A stretch of DNA of 64,000 bases from Algibacter sp. L1A34 (GCF_009796805.1 NZ_CP047029.1:2654001-2718000); one strand, 5' to 3'; shown: positions 51,870 through 61,890, numbered from the stretch's first letter. Notes: generated by a model not told the origin, from the sequence alone. Translations and numbers: made by a program.

Positions 51870-53171
51870 ATGACACATTCTTTAGAAGCATTAAAATCGG
51901 GACAATTAATAGGTTCGAAAACACTAAAACTAGCTTGTGGTTTAGAAGAATTTCCGGAAGAGATTATATCGCTTTCCGAAACTTTAGAGGTTTTAGATTT
52001 ATCTGATAATAAATTGACGTCACTACCCGAAAGTATCTCTCAGCTTAAAAATTTAAGAATTATATTTTTTGCACGAAATAATTTTACGGAGTTCCCAAAA
52101 GTACTTGCTAAATGCCCTAATTTGAATATGATTGGTTTTAAATCGAATCAAATTAAAACGTTGCCAGAGAAAGCATTTCCACCATTGTTAAATTGGTTGA
52201 TTTTAACCGATAATAAGATTGAAAAATTACCTAAAAGTATTGGTGATTGTACGTTACTTCAAAAATGTGCTTTAGCTGGTAATTTAATTGAAGAATTACC
52301 TATTGAAATGAAAGCTTGTGTGAATTTAGAACTCATCAGGTTTTCGGCTAACCAATTAAAGTCGATTCCGGAATGGTTTTTTGAGTTACCTAAATTATCT
52401 TGGGTGGCATTTGGTGGGAATCCCGCTGCGCACGAAATTCCGTTGAATAATGATTTTGAAGCTTTTGATTGGAATGATTTTACTGTTAAAGAATTATTAG
52501 GTGAAGGTGCTTCGGGATTTATTTCTAAAGCAAGTTGGAATTCCGAAAAAGAGGATGTTGCTATAAAAGTTTTTAAAGGAGATGTTACTAGCGATGGATT
52601 ACCAGATGATGAAATGGCTATATCTATTGCTGCAGGAGCACATGAGAATTTAATTCCGGTTTTAGGAAAAATTAAAGAGCATCCAGAAGATAAAATAGGT
52701 TTAATAATGAAGCTAATTTCTCCTGCTTATGTGAACTTAGGAAATCCTCCAGATATGGAAACCTGTACACGAGATGTGTTTGATGAAACAAGTGTTTTTA
52801 AAGCAGAGGAGTTACTGAAGATTGCAAAAAGTATAGCTTCGGTTTGTGAGCAGTTGCATAAAAAAGGTATTAACCATGGCGACTTGTATGCGCATAATAT
52901 ATTGGTGAATAAAACGGCAGACTGTCTTTTAGGCGATTTTGGGGCAGCTTCTTTTTATGATGTTAATTCTAGTCTTGCTCATACTATTGAGCGGGTAGAA
53001 GTACGTGCTTATGCTTGTTTGGTAGAAGATGTGTTAGGTCTTGTTAATGAGGGAGAAATGAATAATGATCTTCGCGATAAATGGCAAAAATTAATTACAA
53101 ATTGGACAGATACAGATGTTAAATATCGTCCTGGGTTTTCTGCAATTTTAGAGGTGCTTGATGAGTTTTAA
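51870..53171 (+). CDS. Leucine-rich-repeat protein kinase
   Basis: A 433-residue fusion. Residues about 15-205 form leucine-rich repeats (ETLEVLDLSDNKLTSLPESI and later copies). Residues about 208-430 form a small protein kinase: LGEGASGFISKA (glycine loop), VAIKVFKG (lysine), HGDLYAHNIL (catalytic loop, Asp) and LLGDFGAAS (DFG). Such LRR-kinases are widespread in Bacteroidota and resemble eukaryotic signalling proteins. No membrane segment is seen. The substrate is unknown. Confidence 0.87.
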   Translation: MTHSLEALKSGQLIGSKTLKLACGLEEFPEEIISLSETLEVLDLSDNKLTSLPESISQLKNLRIIFFARNNFTEFPKVLAKCPNLNMIGFKSNQIKTLPEKAFPPLLNWLILTDNKIEKLPKSIGDCTLLQKCALAGNLIEELPIEMKACVNLELIRFSANQLKSIPEWFFELPKLSWVAFGGNPAAHEIPLNNDFEAFDWNDFTVKELLGEGASGFISKASWNSEKEDVAIKVFKGDVTSDGLPDDEMAISIAAGAHENLIPVLGKIKEHPEDKIGLIMKLISPAYVNLGNPPDMETCTRDVFDETSVFKAEELLKIAKSIASVCEQLHKKGINHGDLYAHNILVNKTADCLLGDFGAASFYDVNSSLAHTIERVEVRAYACLVEDVLGLVNEGEMNNDLRDKWQKLITNWTDTDVKYRPGFSAILEVLDEF

Positions 53172-53224
53172 AAGATGGTTTTAACGTATAGATATTATTT
53201 CGTTATAGATTCTTAACAGAGGCC

Positions 53225-53410
53225 TTATTGTACAGTTTTAAAATTCCCAAAAATCAAGGAGGTGAGTAGTAACCCTATTCCTATTCCCATAAAAGAACCT
53301 TTTACAAAATCTGTTAATTCCATAAATTGAGAAAATATTTGAGAAGTCGCAATTACAAACATTCCAATCGATAAGAGAGTTAATGTTTTCTTTTTCGTTA
53401 TTTTTTTCAT
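53225..53410 (-). CDS. Small two-helix membrane protein
   Basis: A 61-residue protein with a basic start (MKKITKKKT), two membrane helices (LTLLSIGMFVIATSQIF and FMGIGIGLLLTSLIFG) and a short tail. The family is not recognised. It stands alone on the reverse strand; composition and the good start context suggest a real gene. Confidence 0.5.
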   Translation of the reverse strand: MKKITKKKTLTLLSIGMFVIATSQIFSQFMELTDFVKGSFMGIGIGLLLTSLIFGNFKTVQ

Positions 53411-53676
53411 CTTATTTCGGTTTTTATAATTAGTATTAACTTTATAATATTTGTTACATATTTCATAACTAATAAGTGCAATAAATTACTAAGAAGAATA
53501 ACAAAACAAAAATAAGTTAATTATTTTTCTAATCCAAAATGTTGGCGGAGATTTGCGTTAGGGATTGATGCGGTATCCTTTTTTGTGCTAGCTTTAATAT
53601 TGTTGAAATAGAGATTGCTTATTTGTTATCCAAAATATTATTAACTGAATAAATAGTAGGAGCACAAATAAAGATA

Positions 53677-53710
53677 TAGCGGAAAGCCCGACCCTTGGGT
53701 AACGCCCAAA
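53677..53710. repeat. Dispersed GC-rich intergenic repeat, copy 2
   Basis: TAGCGGAAAGCCCGACCC, a short GGGT and AACGCCCAAA follow, closely matching 13119-13155. The inner ACCC/GGGT pair can form a small hairpin. Confidence 0.5.
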
Positions 53711-53754
53711 ATATAATTTCAATTAAAAAACATTTAGATTTTAAACATAATAAA

Positions 53755-53780
53755 AGCGCTAACAAATACATGTTAGCGCT
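53755..53780 (-). terminator. Terminator of glnA
   Basis: AGCGCTAACA (53755-53764) and TGTTAGCGCT (53771-53780) form a perfect 10-bp stem with a 6-nt loop, followed on the reverse strand by TTTTATTATG. Confidence 0.75.
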
Positions 53781-53812
53781 CTTATTATGAACAAAATGTG
53801 ATACTATGTGTA

Positions 53813-54835
53813 TTAAACTTTAGCAGATTTAACTGTTTTCACAATTCTTGCTGCAATTTTATATGGATCTGCGTTTGAAGCAGGACGTCTATCTTCTAAC
53901 CAGCCTTTCCAGCCTTTTTCTACTGCAATTAATGGAATACGTATAGATGCTCCTCTATCTGAAATTCCCCAAGAGAAATCTGTAATAGCTGCAGTTTCGT
54001 GTAAACCTGTTAAACGTTGGTCGTTAAACTCACCGTAAACAGCAATATGTTCTTTTACAACTGGGCGGAAAGCTTCGCATATTGCAGCGTAAACTTCTTT
54101 ATCTCCACATGTTCTTAGAATCTCGTTAGAGAAGTTTGCGTGCATACCAGAACCATTCCAATCCATATCTTTACCTAATGGTTTTGGATGGTACTCGATG
54201 TAGTAACCATATTTTTCTGTTAAACGATCTAATAAATATCTTGAAATCCAAAGTTCGTCACCAGCTAATTTAGCGCCTTTTGCGAATAATTGGTATTCCC
54301 ATTGTCCAGAAGCAACCTCTTGGTTAATTCCTTCGAAGTTTAAACCTGCATCGATACATAAATCTGCATGCTCTTCAACGAAATCTCTACCGTGAGTGTT
54401 TTTTCCACCAACAGAACAGTAATACATTCCTTGTGGAGCAGGATAACCACCTACAGGGAATCCTAAAGGTAATTGAGTTTTGTTATCCATAATGAAATAT
54501 TCTTGTTCGAAACCAAACCAGAAATCATTATCATCATCATCAATAGTAGCTCTACCATTAGATACGTGTGGCGTTCCATCGGCATTCATAACTTCAGTCA
54601 TAACTAAATAACCGTTGATACGATCTGGATCTGGGTAGATTGCAACAGGTACTAATAAACAGTCAGAGTTTCCACCTTCTGCTTGTCTAGTAGATGAGCC
54701 ATCAAAAGACCAGTTTCCTATTTCTTCTAATGTCCCTTTGAAGTCTTCATGCTCTTCAACTTTAGTTTTACTTCTTAAGTTTTGAGTAGGGTGGTAACCA
54801 TCTAACCAAAGGTATTCTAATTTAATTTTTGCCAT
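53813..54835 (-). CDS. glnA: Glutamine synthetase, GSII-like (beta-grasp) type
   Basis: A 340-residue glutamine synthetase of the short, eukaryote-like type found in Bacteroidota. The beta-grasp domain (1-100) has EIGNWSFDGSSTRQAEGGNS, and the catalytic domain has WFGFEQEYFI (metal-binding glutamates), GSGMHANFS and NDQRLTGLHETAAI. It makes glutamine from glutamate, ammonia and ATP. It is divergent from a type III enzyme 320 bp away, so the cell has two unrelated glutamine synthetases side by side. Confidence 0.93.
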   Translation of the reverse strand: MAKIKLEYLWLDGYHPTQNLRSKTKVEEHEDFKGTLEEIGNWSFDGSSTRQAEGGNSDCLLVPVAIYPDPDRINGYLVMTEVMNADGTPHVSNGRATIDDDDNDFWFGFEQEYFIMDNKTQLPLGFPVGGYPAPQGMYYCSVGGKNTHGRDFVEEHADLCIDAGLNFEGINQEVASGQWEYQLFAKGAKLAGDELWISRYLLDRLTEKYGYYIEYHPKPLGKDMDWNGSGMHANFSNEILRTCGDKEVYAAICEAFRPVVKEHIAVYGEFNDQRLTGLHETAAITDFSWGISDRGASIRIPLIAVEKGWKGWLEDRRPASNADPYKIAARIVKTVKSAKV

Positions 54836-55155
54836 AATGAATATTTTATAATTGAAATATTGATAATAATATCACAAATATAAATTTTTATACTTTTACT
54901 ACATATTTATTAGGGGTGTTTTAACGAATGGTTGACTTATTTTTATTTATACCCTACTTTTTTGAGGATTATTTTAAAAAAAGTTGATTATTTATTGAAA
55001 ATACTGAAAAAGTGTTAATAATATAATTGGTGATTTTACGGAATTCTTGATTTTGGTGCCTATTTTTGCCTTAAAATTTAATACAGCCAATTAGTATTAA
55101 AGATTTTAAGAGTTATTTTGAAGAATTATTAGAATATATTAAATTGTTTTAGAAA
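54836..55155. other. Shared promoter region of glnA and glnN
   Basis: About 320 bp of very AT-rich DNA between two divergent glutamine synthetase genes. Control sites for both must lie here. I see no clear dyad operator or consensus promoter pair. Confidence 0.45.
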
Positions 55156-57342
55156 ATGTCTACATTAAGATTTCATGCTGTAAAAGAATCATTGGCTTAT
55201 AAGCCATTGCATATCGAAGAAAAGGAAAGGCGATCGGATCTATTTGGTAGAAACGTATTTAATGAAAATACCATGCGCCAATATTTAACCAAGGATGCCT
55301 TTAATGGCGTTATGAGTGCAATAAACCATGGTAAAAAAATAGATAGAAATATTGCAGATCAGGTATCTTCATCAATGAAGGATTGGGCCTTATCTAAAGG
55401 AGTTACACATTACACGCATTGGTTTCAGCCATTAACAGGTGCAACGGCAGAAAAACATGATGCTTTTTTTGAAACTATTGGTGGCGGTATGGCTATCGAG
55501 AAATTTGGTGGCGACCAATTAGTACAACAAGAGCCAGATGCGTCGAGTTTCCCGAATGGCGGTATTAGAAATACTTTTGAAGCTCGTGGTTATACTGCTT
55601 GGGATCCTACATCTCCAGCTTTTATTTATGAAACTACACTATGTATACCAACTATTTTTGTAGCATACACCGGTGAGGCTTTAGATTTTAAAACACCTTT
55701 ATTACGTGCGCTTAATGCAGTAGATACTGCGGCTACGGCTGTATGTCGCTATTTTGATAAAAATGTTAAAAAAGTAACTAGTTCTCTGGGTTGGGAGCAA
55801 GAGTATTTTTTAATTGATAAAATGTTGGCCGCTAGCCGTTCAGACATTACGCTTACTGGACGGACGATGCTTGGGCATTCTGCAGCAAAAGGGCAGCAAT
55901 TGGATGATCATTATTTTGGATCGATCCCAAATCGCGCTTTAAACTTTATGCGCGAACTGGAAACGGAGTGTATGCTTCTAGGGATTCCAGTAAAAACACG
56001 GCATAACGAGGTAGCTCCAAATCAGTTTGAATTAGCCCCAATTTACGAGGAAGCAAATTTGGCTGTCGATCATAATTCGCTTTTAATGGATTTAATGGGG
56101 CGTGTAGCTTCTCGTCATAATTTTAAAGTTCTGTTTCACGAAAAGCCATTTGAAGGTATGAATGGTTCTGGGAAACACAACAACTGGTCACTTTCTACCG
56201 ATACAGGAGTAAATTTACTAGGTCCAGGAAAAACACCAATGAGTAATTTACAATTCCTTACCTTTTTTATAAACACAATAAAAGCAGTTTATAAGCATGA
56301 GGCATTGTTGCGTGCCTCTGTGGCATCTGCAAGTAACGATCACCGTTTGGGAGCTAGTGAGGCGCCACCGGCTATTATGTCGGTTTTTATTGGCGAGCAA
56401 CTTACTAAGGTTTTAGACGAGTTGGAAGGTGTAACCAAAGGGAAATTATCTCCGCAAGAAAAAACAGAACTTAAGCTTAATGTTATTGGTAAAATACCAG
56501 ATGTTTTGCTAGATAATACGGATAGAAATAGGACATCATCTTTTGCTTTTACAGGAAATAAATTTGAGTTTAGAGCTGTAGGTTCTACCGCAAATTGTGG
56601 CAATCCTATGACGGTTTTAAACACTATTGTTGCTAAGCAATTAAAAGATTTTAAAGTTGAAGTAGATTCTTTAATCAATAAAAAAGATTTAAAAAAGGAC
56701 GAAGCTGTTTTTAATGTATTGCGTGAATATATTAAGGAGACTAAGGCTATTTTATTTGAAGGTAACGGTTACGGAAAACCATGGGAAATTGAAGCTAAAA
56801 AGCGTGGGTTGAGCCATAATAAAACTACTCCGGAAGCTTTAAAAGCTAAAATTTCGAAGCAAACCATTGATTTATTCGAAGAAATGAATGTAATGACTAA
56901 GGTAGAAACCGAGGCGCGTTACGAGATTGAAATGGAAGCTTACAGTAAGCATATACAAATAGAAGGTCGTGTTTTGGGAGATATTGCTAGAAACCATATT
57001 GTGCCAACAGCGATAAAGTATCAAAATGTTTTACTAAAGAATGTTCGCGGATTAAAAGAAGTTTTTGGAGAAAAATATCTAGATGTATCTAAAGAACAAA
57101 TTAATTTAATTCAAGAAATTTCTAATCATATAGAAGGTATAAACTCTAATGTTACTAAAATGGTAGACGAGCGCCGAAAAGCAAATGCAATGACTGATAT
57201 TGAAAAGCGTGCTTTAGCGTATGCTAAAAAAGTGAAACCACTTTTTGACGATATTAGGTACCATTGTGATAAGTTGGAAATGTTGATTGATGATGAACTT
57301 TGGCCATTAACTAAATATAGAGAATTGTTGTTTACACGATAA
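55156..57342 (+). CDS. glnN: Glutamine synthetase type III
   Basis: A 728-residue enzyme of the GSIII class, much longer than other glutamine synthetases. Visible motifs are LGWEQEYFLIDK (metal ligands), GIPVKTRHNEVAPNQFELAP, FEGMNGSGKHNNWSLST and ASNDHRLGASEAPPAIMS. It has the N-terminal and C-terminal extensions characteristic of the class. It is divergent from glnA and likely serves ammonia assimilation under other conditions. Confidence 0.95.
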   Translation: MSTLRFHAVKESLAYKPLHIEEKERRSDLFGRNVFNENTMRQYLTKDAFNGVMSAINHGKKIDRNIADQVSSSMKDWALSKGVTHYTHWFQPLTGATAEKHDAFFETIGGGMAIEKFGGDQLVQQEPDASSFPNGGIRNTFEARGYTAWDPTSPAFIYETTLCIPTIFVAYTGEALDFKTPLLRALNAVDTAATAVCRYFDKNVKKVTSSLGWEQEYFLIDKMLAASRSDITLTGRTMLGHSAAKGQQLDDHYFGSIPNRALNFMRELETECMLLGIPVKTRHNEVAPNQFELAPIYEEANLAVDHNSLLMDLMGRVASRHNFKVLFHEKPFEGMNGSGKHNNWSLSTDTGVNLLGPGKTPMSNLQFLTFFINTIKAVYKHEALLRASVASASNDHRLGASEAPPAIMSVFIGEQLTKVLDELEGVTKGKLSPQEKTELKLNVIGKIPDVLLDNTDRNRTSSFAFTGNKFEFRAVGSTANCGNPMTVLNTIVAKQLKDFKVEVDSLINKKDLKKDEAVFNVLREYIKETKAILFEGNGYGKPWEIEAKKRGLSHNKTTPEALKAKISKQTIDLFEEMNVMTKVETEARYEIEMEAYSKHIQIEGRVLGDIARNHIVPTAIKYQNVLLKNVRGLKEVFGEKYLDVSKEQINLIQEISNHIEGINSNVTKMVDERRKANAMTDIEKRALAYAKKVKPLFDDIRYHCDKLEMLIDDELWPLTKYRELLFTR

Positions 57343-57522
57343 TTAAAGTTTTGTGTGTTTTTTCGATATTAAAAAATTAATAGGAAGTATTTGTAACGCT
57401 TGTTTTATTAGTTTTTATTAAAAAACATGGAGAATTGAAAAATAATAATGGGTTTATCCTATTAAATATTAAAACTTATAAAATCCTGTTTCAAAAAAGT
57501 GGGGTTTTTTCATTCAAAAAAG

Positions 57523-57530
57523 TAAATTTG
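57523..57530 (+). promoter_or_regulatory. Candidate -7 box of the purM-type gene
   Basis: TAAATTTG fits TAnnTTTG, 17 bp before the start codon, with a T-rich stretch (GGGGTTTTTT) about 20 bp upstream in the -33 region. Confidence 0.4.
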
Positions 57531-57547
57531 CAACATAATAAGATATT

Positions 57548-58726
57548 ATGAGTCAAGAAGTTTCAAAACGATACGCACAACGAGGAGTTTCAGCATCTAA
57601 AGAAGATGTACACAATGCTATTAAAAATATAGATAAAGGTTTGTTTCCTAAAGCTTTCTGTAAAATAGTTCCTGATTATTTAACTAATGATGATGATTAT
57701 TGCTTAGTAATGCATGCAGATGGGGCTGGTACAAAATCGTCCTTAGCTTATATGTATTGGAAAGAAACTGGAGATGTATCCGTTTGGAAAGGTATTGCTC
57801 AAGATGCGTTAATTATGAATATTGACGATTTATTATGTATTGGAGCTACAGATAATATTATGTTATCGTCTACCATTGGTAGAAATAAAAGTTTAATTCC
57901 AGGTGAAGTACTTTCGGCTATTATAAATGGAACGGAAGAGCTTTTGGAAGATTTAAAACCGTTTGGAGTTACCATTCATTCTACAGGTGGTGAAACTGCC
58001 GATGTTGGCGATTTAGTACGAACTATAATTGTAGATTCTACCGTAACAGCGCGTATGAAACGTTCTGAAGTGATTGATAATGCCAACATAAAAGCAGGTG
58101 ATGTTATTGTTGGTTTAGAGAGTTTTGGACAAGCTACTTACGAGAAAGGATATAATGGCGGTATGGGAAGTAATGGTTTAACTTCTGCAAGACACGATGT
58201 GTTTAGTAAGTATTTGGCCGAGAAATATCCTGAAAGTTTTGATGCGGCAGTACCTGAAGATTTGGTGTATTCTGGTGGAGTGAAATTAACCGATGCTGTT
58301 GAAGATTCTCCAATCGATGCTGGTAAATTAGTATTATCACCAACACGAACTTACGCGCCAATTATCAAGAAAATCTTATCGGAATATAAAAGTGATACTA
58401 TCCATGGTATGGTACATTGTTCTGGTGGAGCACAAACTAAAATTCTTCATTTTGTGGATCAATTTCATATTGTAAAAGATAATTTATTTCCAATTCCACC
58501 ACTTTTCAAACTAATACAAGAAGAATCTAAAACGGATTGGAAAGAAATGTATCAGGTGTTTAATTGTGGTCATAGAATGGAATTATATGTATCGCCAGAA
58601 ATTGCTGAAGACATTATTGCAATATCAAAATCTTTTAATGTTGATGCTAAAATAATAGGTAGAGTAGAGGCTTCAGAATCTAAAAAACTGACTATTAAAA
58701 GTGAGTTTGGAGAGTTTGTTTATTAA
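57548..58726 (+). CDS. purM: Phosphoribosylformylglycinamidine cyclo-ligase (AIR synthase)
   Basis: A 392-residue ATP-dependent enzyme for step five of purine synthesis. Visible parts are RYAQRGVSASKEDVHNAI at the N-terminus, MHADGAGTKSSLAYMYWK (nucleotide and substrate loop), ALIMNIDDLLCIGATDN, HSTGGETADVGDL and MVHCSGGAQTKILHF. It is longer than E. coli PurM but fits the Bacteroidota form. It has its own promoter-like sequence. Confidence 0.85.
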   Translation: MSQEVSKRYAQRGVSASKEDVHNAIKNIDKGLFPKAFCKIVPDYLTNDDDYCLVMHADGAGTKSSLAYMYWKETGDVSVWKGIAQDALIMNIDDLLCIGATDNIMLSSTIGRNKSLIPGEVLSAIINGTEELLEDLKPFGVTIHSTGGETADVGDLVRTIIVDSTVTARMKRSEVIDNANIKAGDVIVGLESFGQATYEKGYNGGMGSNGLTSARHDVFSKYLAEKYPESFDAAVPEDLVYSGGVKLTDAVEDSPIDAGKLVLSPTRTYAPIIKKILSEYKSDTIHGMVHCSGGAQTKILHFVDQFHIVKDNLFPIPPLFKLIQEESKTDWKEMYQVFNCGHRMELYVSPEIAEDIIAISKSFNVDAKIIGRVEASESKKLTIKSEFGEFVY

Positions 58727-58923
58727 ATTAAATTGTATAATTTAAAAGCGTAGTTCTGTGTTTTTTCAGAATAAAATTGTAGTTATTCTATACTTATAAT
58801 AAATTTGTATGGTATATGATTTTTAGAAAAATGTTGCTTCATATAATATAACACCTAGGATATCGTTAAAATGGTACGATTATTGATATGTTAAATAATT
58901 TTAAAAAACAACCTAACATAACC

Positions 58924-59883
58924 ATGAAAAAGTTTTTCTTAATTATAGCTTGTTTGCTTATTCAATTTGTTGGTGCTCAGCCAGATTCGTTATTCTTAAA
59001 AGTGGCTACTCCAAAATATGAGGGCCCGAAATGGGTACAAACAAACAAATTTTCTTTCGATTTAAGTGAGGTCACATTTGTAAATTGGAATTCGGGTGGT
59101 AGTAATTCAATTTCTGGATTAGTTGGTTTAGCAACAAGCGCTAACTACAGTGATAAATATTTTTATTGGAAAAATAGTGGACGTTTTAGTTACGGTATAA
59201 ATAAGCAAGAATCTAGGGAGCTTCGTAAAACAGACGATGTTATAGAAATAAAATCGAGTATGGGTTTTAACCCCGACTTAAATTCAAATTGGTTTTATTC
59301 GGCGCAACTTACATTTAGTACACAAATAGCTAATGGTTATAGTTATCCAGATACAGATACTCCAATATCTAAACTTATGGCGCCAGGTTATATGTTTTTG
59401 GGAGCTGGTATGGAATATGGTAAACAAATCAAATTGTTATCTTTTTATTTTTCGCCATTAACTTTAAAAGCAACATTTGTTTTAGATGAAGACTTAGCTA
59501 ATGCTGGTTCTTTTGGTGTTGAAGCGGCTGTTTATGATGATGATGGTGGTTTATTAAAAAGTGGAGAGCGTTTGAAACAAGAGGTTGGTATCTTAATGAC
59601 TAATAGTTACGAGATGGAATTAGCTAAAAATATTAACGTTAAAAACCAAGTAAGTATGTATTCCGATTATATTAATAATTTCGGAAACGTAGATATAGAT
59701 TGGCAATTAGATTTCGATTTTAAAGTAAATAGTTTTGTTAGAGCAACCTTAGGCTCGCATTTACGGTATGATGACGATGTTAAAACAACTATAGAAACAG
59801 ATGTTGATGGTGAAACAGAAGAAGCTGGAGCCAAAGTGCAATGGAAACAATTTTTAGGTGTTGGCTTTGCAGTAGATTTCTAA
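58924..59883 (+). CDS. DUF3078 outer-membrane-type protein
   Basis: A 319-residue exported protein with signal peptide MKKFFLIIACLLIQFVGAQ and a strand-rich chain typical of DUF3078 proteins (NKFSFDLSEVTFVNWNSGGS, many alternating aromatic strands, ending GVGFAVDF with the C-terminal aromatic of outer membrane barrels). I start it at 58924, because the upstream 12 residues would put a polar stretch before the signal. The function is unknown; it is probably an outer-membrane beta-barrel. Confidence 0.8.
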   Translation: MKKFFLIIACLLIQFVGAQPDSLFLKVATPKYEGPKWVQTNKFSFDLSEVTFVNWNSGGSNSISGLVGLATSANYSDKYFYWKNSGRFSYGINKQESRELRKTDDVIEIKSSMGFNPDLNSNWFYSAQLTFSTQIANGYSYPDTDTPISKLMAPGYMFLGAGMEYGKQIKLLSFYFSPLTLKATFVLDEDLANAGSFGVEAAVYDDDGGLLKSGERLKQEVGILMTNSYEMELAKNINVKNQVSMYSDYINNFGNVDIDWQLDFDFKVNSFVRATLGSHLRYDDDVKTTIETDVDGETEEAGAKVQWKQFLGVGFAVDF

Positions 59884-60265
59884 ATAGTAAATACTTTGGT
59901 AGATTTGTTGAGCTGTCTCATTTTTTTGTAATTTATATTTATAAATGGTCTTTATTCTACGATTCTTTTGGATGTAGAAACTAATTTTATCTGCATTAGT
60001 CGCTTTTATTGATCAAAATAAAAGATGATAGCTTGTAAAAGTTAATTGAAAACAAAATCTCTTATAAGAAATATATTACGTTAAATAACTGTTTAATCCT
60101 GCGTTTTACGTATGTAAGCTGCTTTTTTGCAATTAGAAATTATAAATAACCTCGTCTCATGAGAATTATTTAAAAGCTAGTAGTTTATTTCGGATAGTAT
60201 ATCTAAATTAGGTGTTTTTAAAATGGAATTCTCTTGATTTATAGCAAAGCAAAAAGGTATATTGA
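59884..60265. other. Intergenic region, nothing recognised
   Basis: About 380 bp of AT-rich DNA between the DUF3078 gene and the next membrane protein gene. I see no gene, strong hairpin or repeat. Confidence 0.45.
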
Positions 60266-60967
60266 ATGTTAAGTATTAAAAATAAGGTATACTTAATAGC
60301 TAGTTTCTTCTTTATATGGAGTTGTTACGTCTTATTTTCTAATTATAGCTTAAATGTTATATTGCTCGCTGAGATTGCTTTTTTTATTGTTTTTTTGAAA
60401 CATAAAACTTCCACAGACTGGTCCGTTATTCTATTTTGGTCGTTTTTTATCCTATCGGAACTGCTCTTTACTTTCTCTAAAGATTATATAAATATACTAT
60501 TGCCAACGCTTTTAAAACTGTTTGGATATTTAATGCTGTGTGTTTGTGGTTTTTCTAAGCAAAAAGCATTGAGTGTTAAACGTTTTGATTATTTGATTTA
60601 CGGTTTACTTATTTTCCTTAACACCTATGTTGTTAGGGCTATCATAGATATAATAGAGCCTTTTATTACCGTAAAGTATTTAGTCGAGCTGTATTTTGTA
60701 TTAGGTCTGGCTCTCATTTTTTTAGGTGCTTTTGCAATTCGATACCGGTTGATTGGTGATTCGAAATCTAAATATTTTGCCCTAGGAGTTTTGTTTTTAA
60801 CTCTTTCCGAAATAATTAGGGTAATTGCCCATAATCTTAATCTTCTGTTTCTACATTATTTTCAATATTTTTTCTTTTCGTTCGGTTTAAGTTTTTTTGT
60901 GTTGTTTTCTATTGTAGAGAATAAAAATGACAGCGCATTTAAACTAATTAAAACTAGAGGGGTTTAA
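60266..60967 (+). CDS. Unrecognised polytopic membrane protein
   Basis: A 233-residue very hydrophobic protein with about seven membrane helices and few polar loops (YLIASFFFIWSCYVLF at the start). The pattern is loosely like YhhN-type lysoplasmalogenases but without clear motifs, so I do not name it. It overlaps the convergent ABC ATPase gene by 24 bp. Confidence 0.6.
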   Translation: MLSIKNKVYLIASFFFIWSCYVLFSNYSLNVILLAEIAFFIVFLKHKTSTDWSVILFWSFFILSELLFTFSKDYINILLPTLLKLFGYLMLCVCGFSKQKALSVKRFDYLIYGLLIFLNTYVVRAIIDIIEPFITVKYLVELYFVLGLALIFLGAFAIRYRLIGDSKSKYFALGVLFLTLSEIIRVIAHNLNLLFLHYFQYFFFSFGLSFFVLFSIVENKNDSAFKLIKTRGV

Positions 60968-61606
60968 ATACTTCAAATCCTCTAATTCGGTTACACCTTT
61001 AATAAGTTTAGAATTACCATTTTTAATAAAATAAATGGCATCAGCAAGTTCTAGAATATGTTTATACAAATGGTCTGTAATTATAATAGCTTTGTGTTGT
61101 TTTTCTTCGGAAATAACTTTTTTTATTCCTTCTATATTAATCGGCGACAAGTGAGTAAAAGGTTCGTCTAGTAAAATCAATTTTGTATTACTTTTAAGTA
61201 TAATGTAGGTTTCAATTAAGCGGCGTTCTCCACCCGATAGTTTACCTAATTTTGTTTTTCGATAATGTCCAAAAGTTTCAAAATGAACAGTGAAATCTTT
61301 CCAAGAAACCTTAAACAACCAAAATACTGTTTTAACTTTTAAATATTTAGGAATAACATAGTGTTGCGGTAAATAGCCAACTAATCTAGTTTGATATAAA
61401 GGTTTCAAAATAGGTTTGTTATCTACGCGAATTAATTTGTATTTAGATTCTAAATTACCAAATAAAATCTTTAATAAGCAGGTCTTTCCGCAGCCATTAC
61501 TTCCTGAAATACCAGTGATTTTTCCTGTTTCAGCTTTAAGATAAATACCGTTAAGAATACGTTTATCTTTAAATGAAAGTTCAATATTATCAATTTCAAA
61601 AATCAT
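60944..61606 (-). CDS. ABC transporter ATP-binding protein
   Basis: A 220-residue stand-alone ABC ATPase. Walker A is GISGSNGCGKTCLLK, the signature is LSGGERRLIE, Walker B is LILLDEPFTHLS and the switch histidine is in IIITDHLYKH. The partner is probably the small membrane protein whose gene overlaps its start by 4 bp. It is most like ATPases of multi-drug or lipid-type exporters of the CcmA/NatA group; the substrate is unknown. Confidence 0.88.
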   Translation of the reverse strand: MIFEIDNIELSFKDKRILNGIYLKAETGKITGISGSNGCGKTCLLKILFGNLESKYKLIRVDNKPILKPLYQTRLVGYLPQHYVIPKYLKVKTVFWLFKVSWKDFTVHFETFGHYRKTKLGKLSGGERRLIETYIILKSNTKLILLDEPFTHLSPINIEGIKKVISEEKQHKAIIITDHLYKHILELADAIYFIKNGNSKLIKGVTELEDLKYLNPSSFN

Positions 61607-61890
61607 ATAAATTCTTTCAAAATTAAAAGAAAAGGAAGGCTTAGAATAAAATCGATAATAAAAATATAAGAAAATAGTTTAAAAGTAGAAAGACCTAGAT
61701 TCTTGTAAAATATTAACTTCCGTTTGGCATTAGTTTCATTCATTAAATACCATAAAAAAGCCAGCATAATCAATTTTATAAAAAAAATAGGAAATAAACT
61801 ATAGTCTATAAGTACTAGAAAAAAATTAATACCAAAAGACCATAAAATATATGGTCGATAAAATATAAATAAGGCAGATAATTGTTGCAT
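61603..61890 (-). CDS. Small membrane protein coupled to the ABC ATPase
   Basis: A 95-residue protein with three membrane helices (about 10-30, 32-50 and 70-92). It overlaps the ABC ATPase gene by 4 bp, so it probably is its membrane partner, acting as an oligomer because one copy is much smaller than a permease domain. Confidence 0.6.
   Translation of the reverse strand: MQQLSALFIFYRPYILWSFGINFFLVLIDYSLFPIFFIKLIMLAFLWYLMNETNAKRKLIFYKNLGLSTFKLFSYIFIIDFILSLPFLLILKEFI

Larger units (their letters stand above)
53411..53812. other. Intergenic region with dispersed repeat and glnA terminator
   Basis: About 400 bp without a gene between the small membrane protein gene and glnA. It holds the second copy of the GC-rich dispersed repeat (53677-53710) and the glnA terminator (53755-53780). 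The rest is featureless AT-rich DNA. Confidence 0.5.

Noticed and set aside
60266-60967. Lysoplasmalogenase (YhhN) call
   Set aside because: Size and helix count are similar, but the family's conserved polar residues could not be found.
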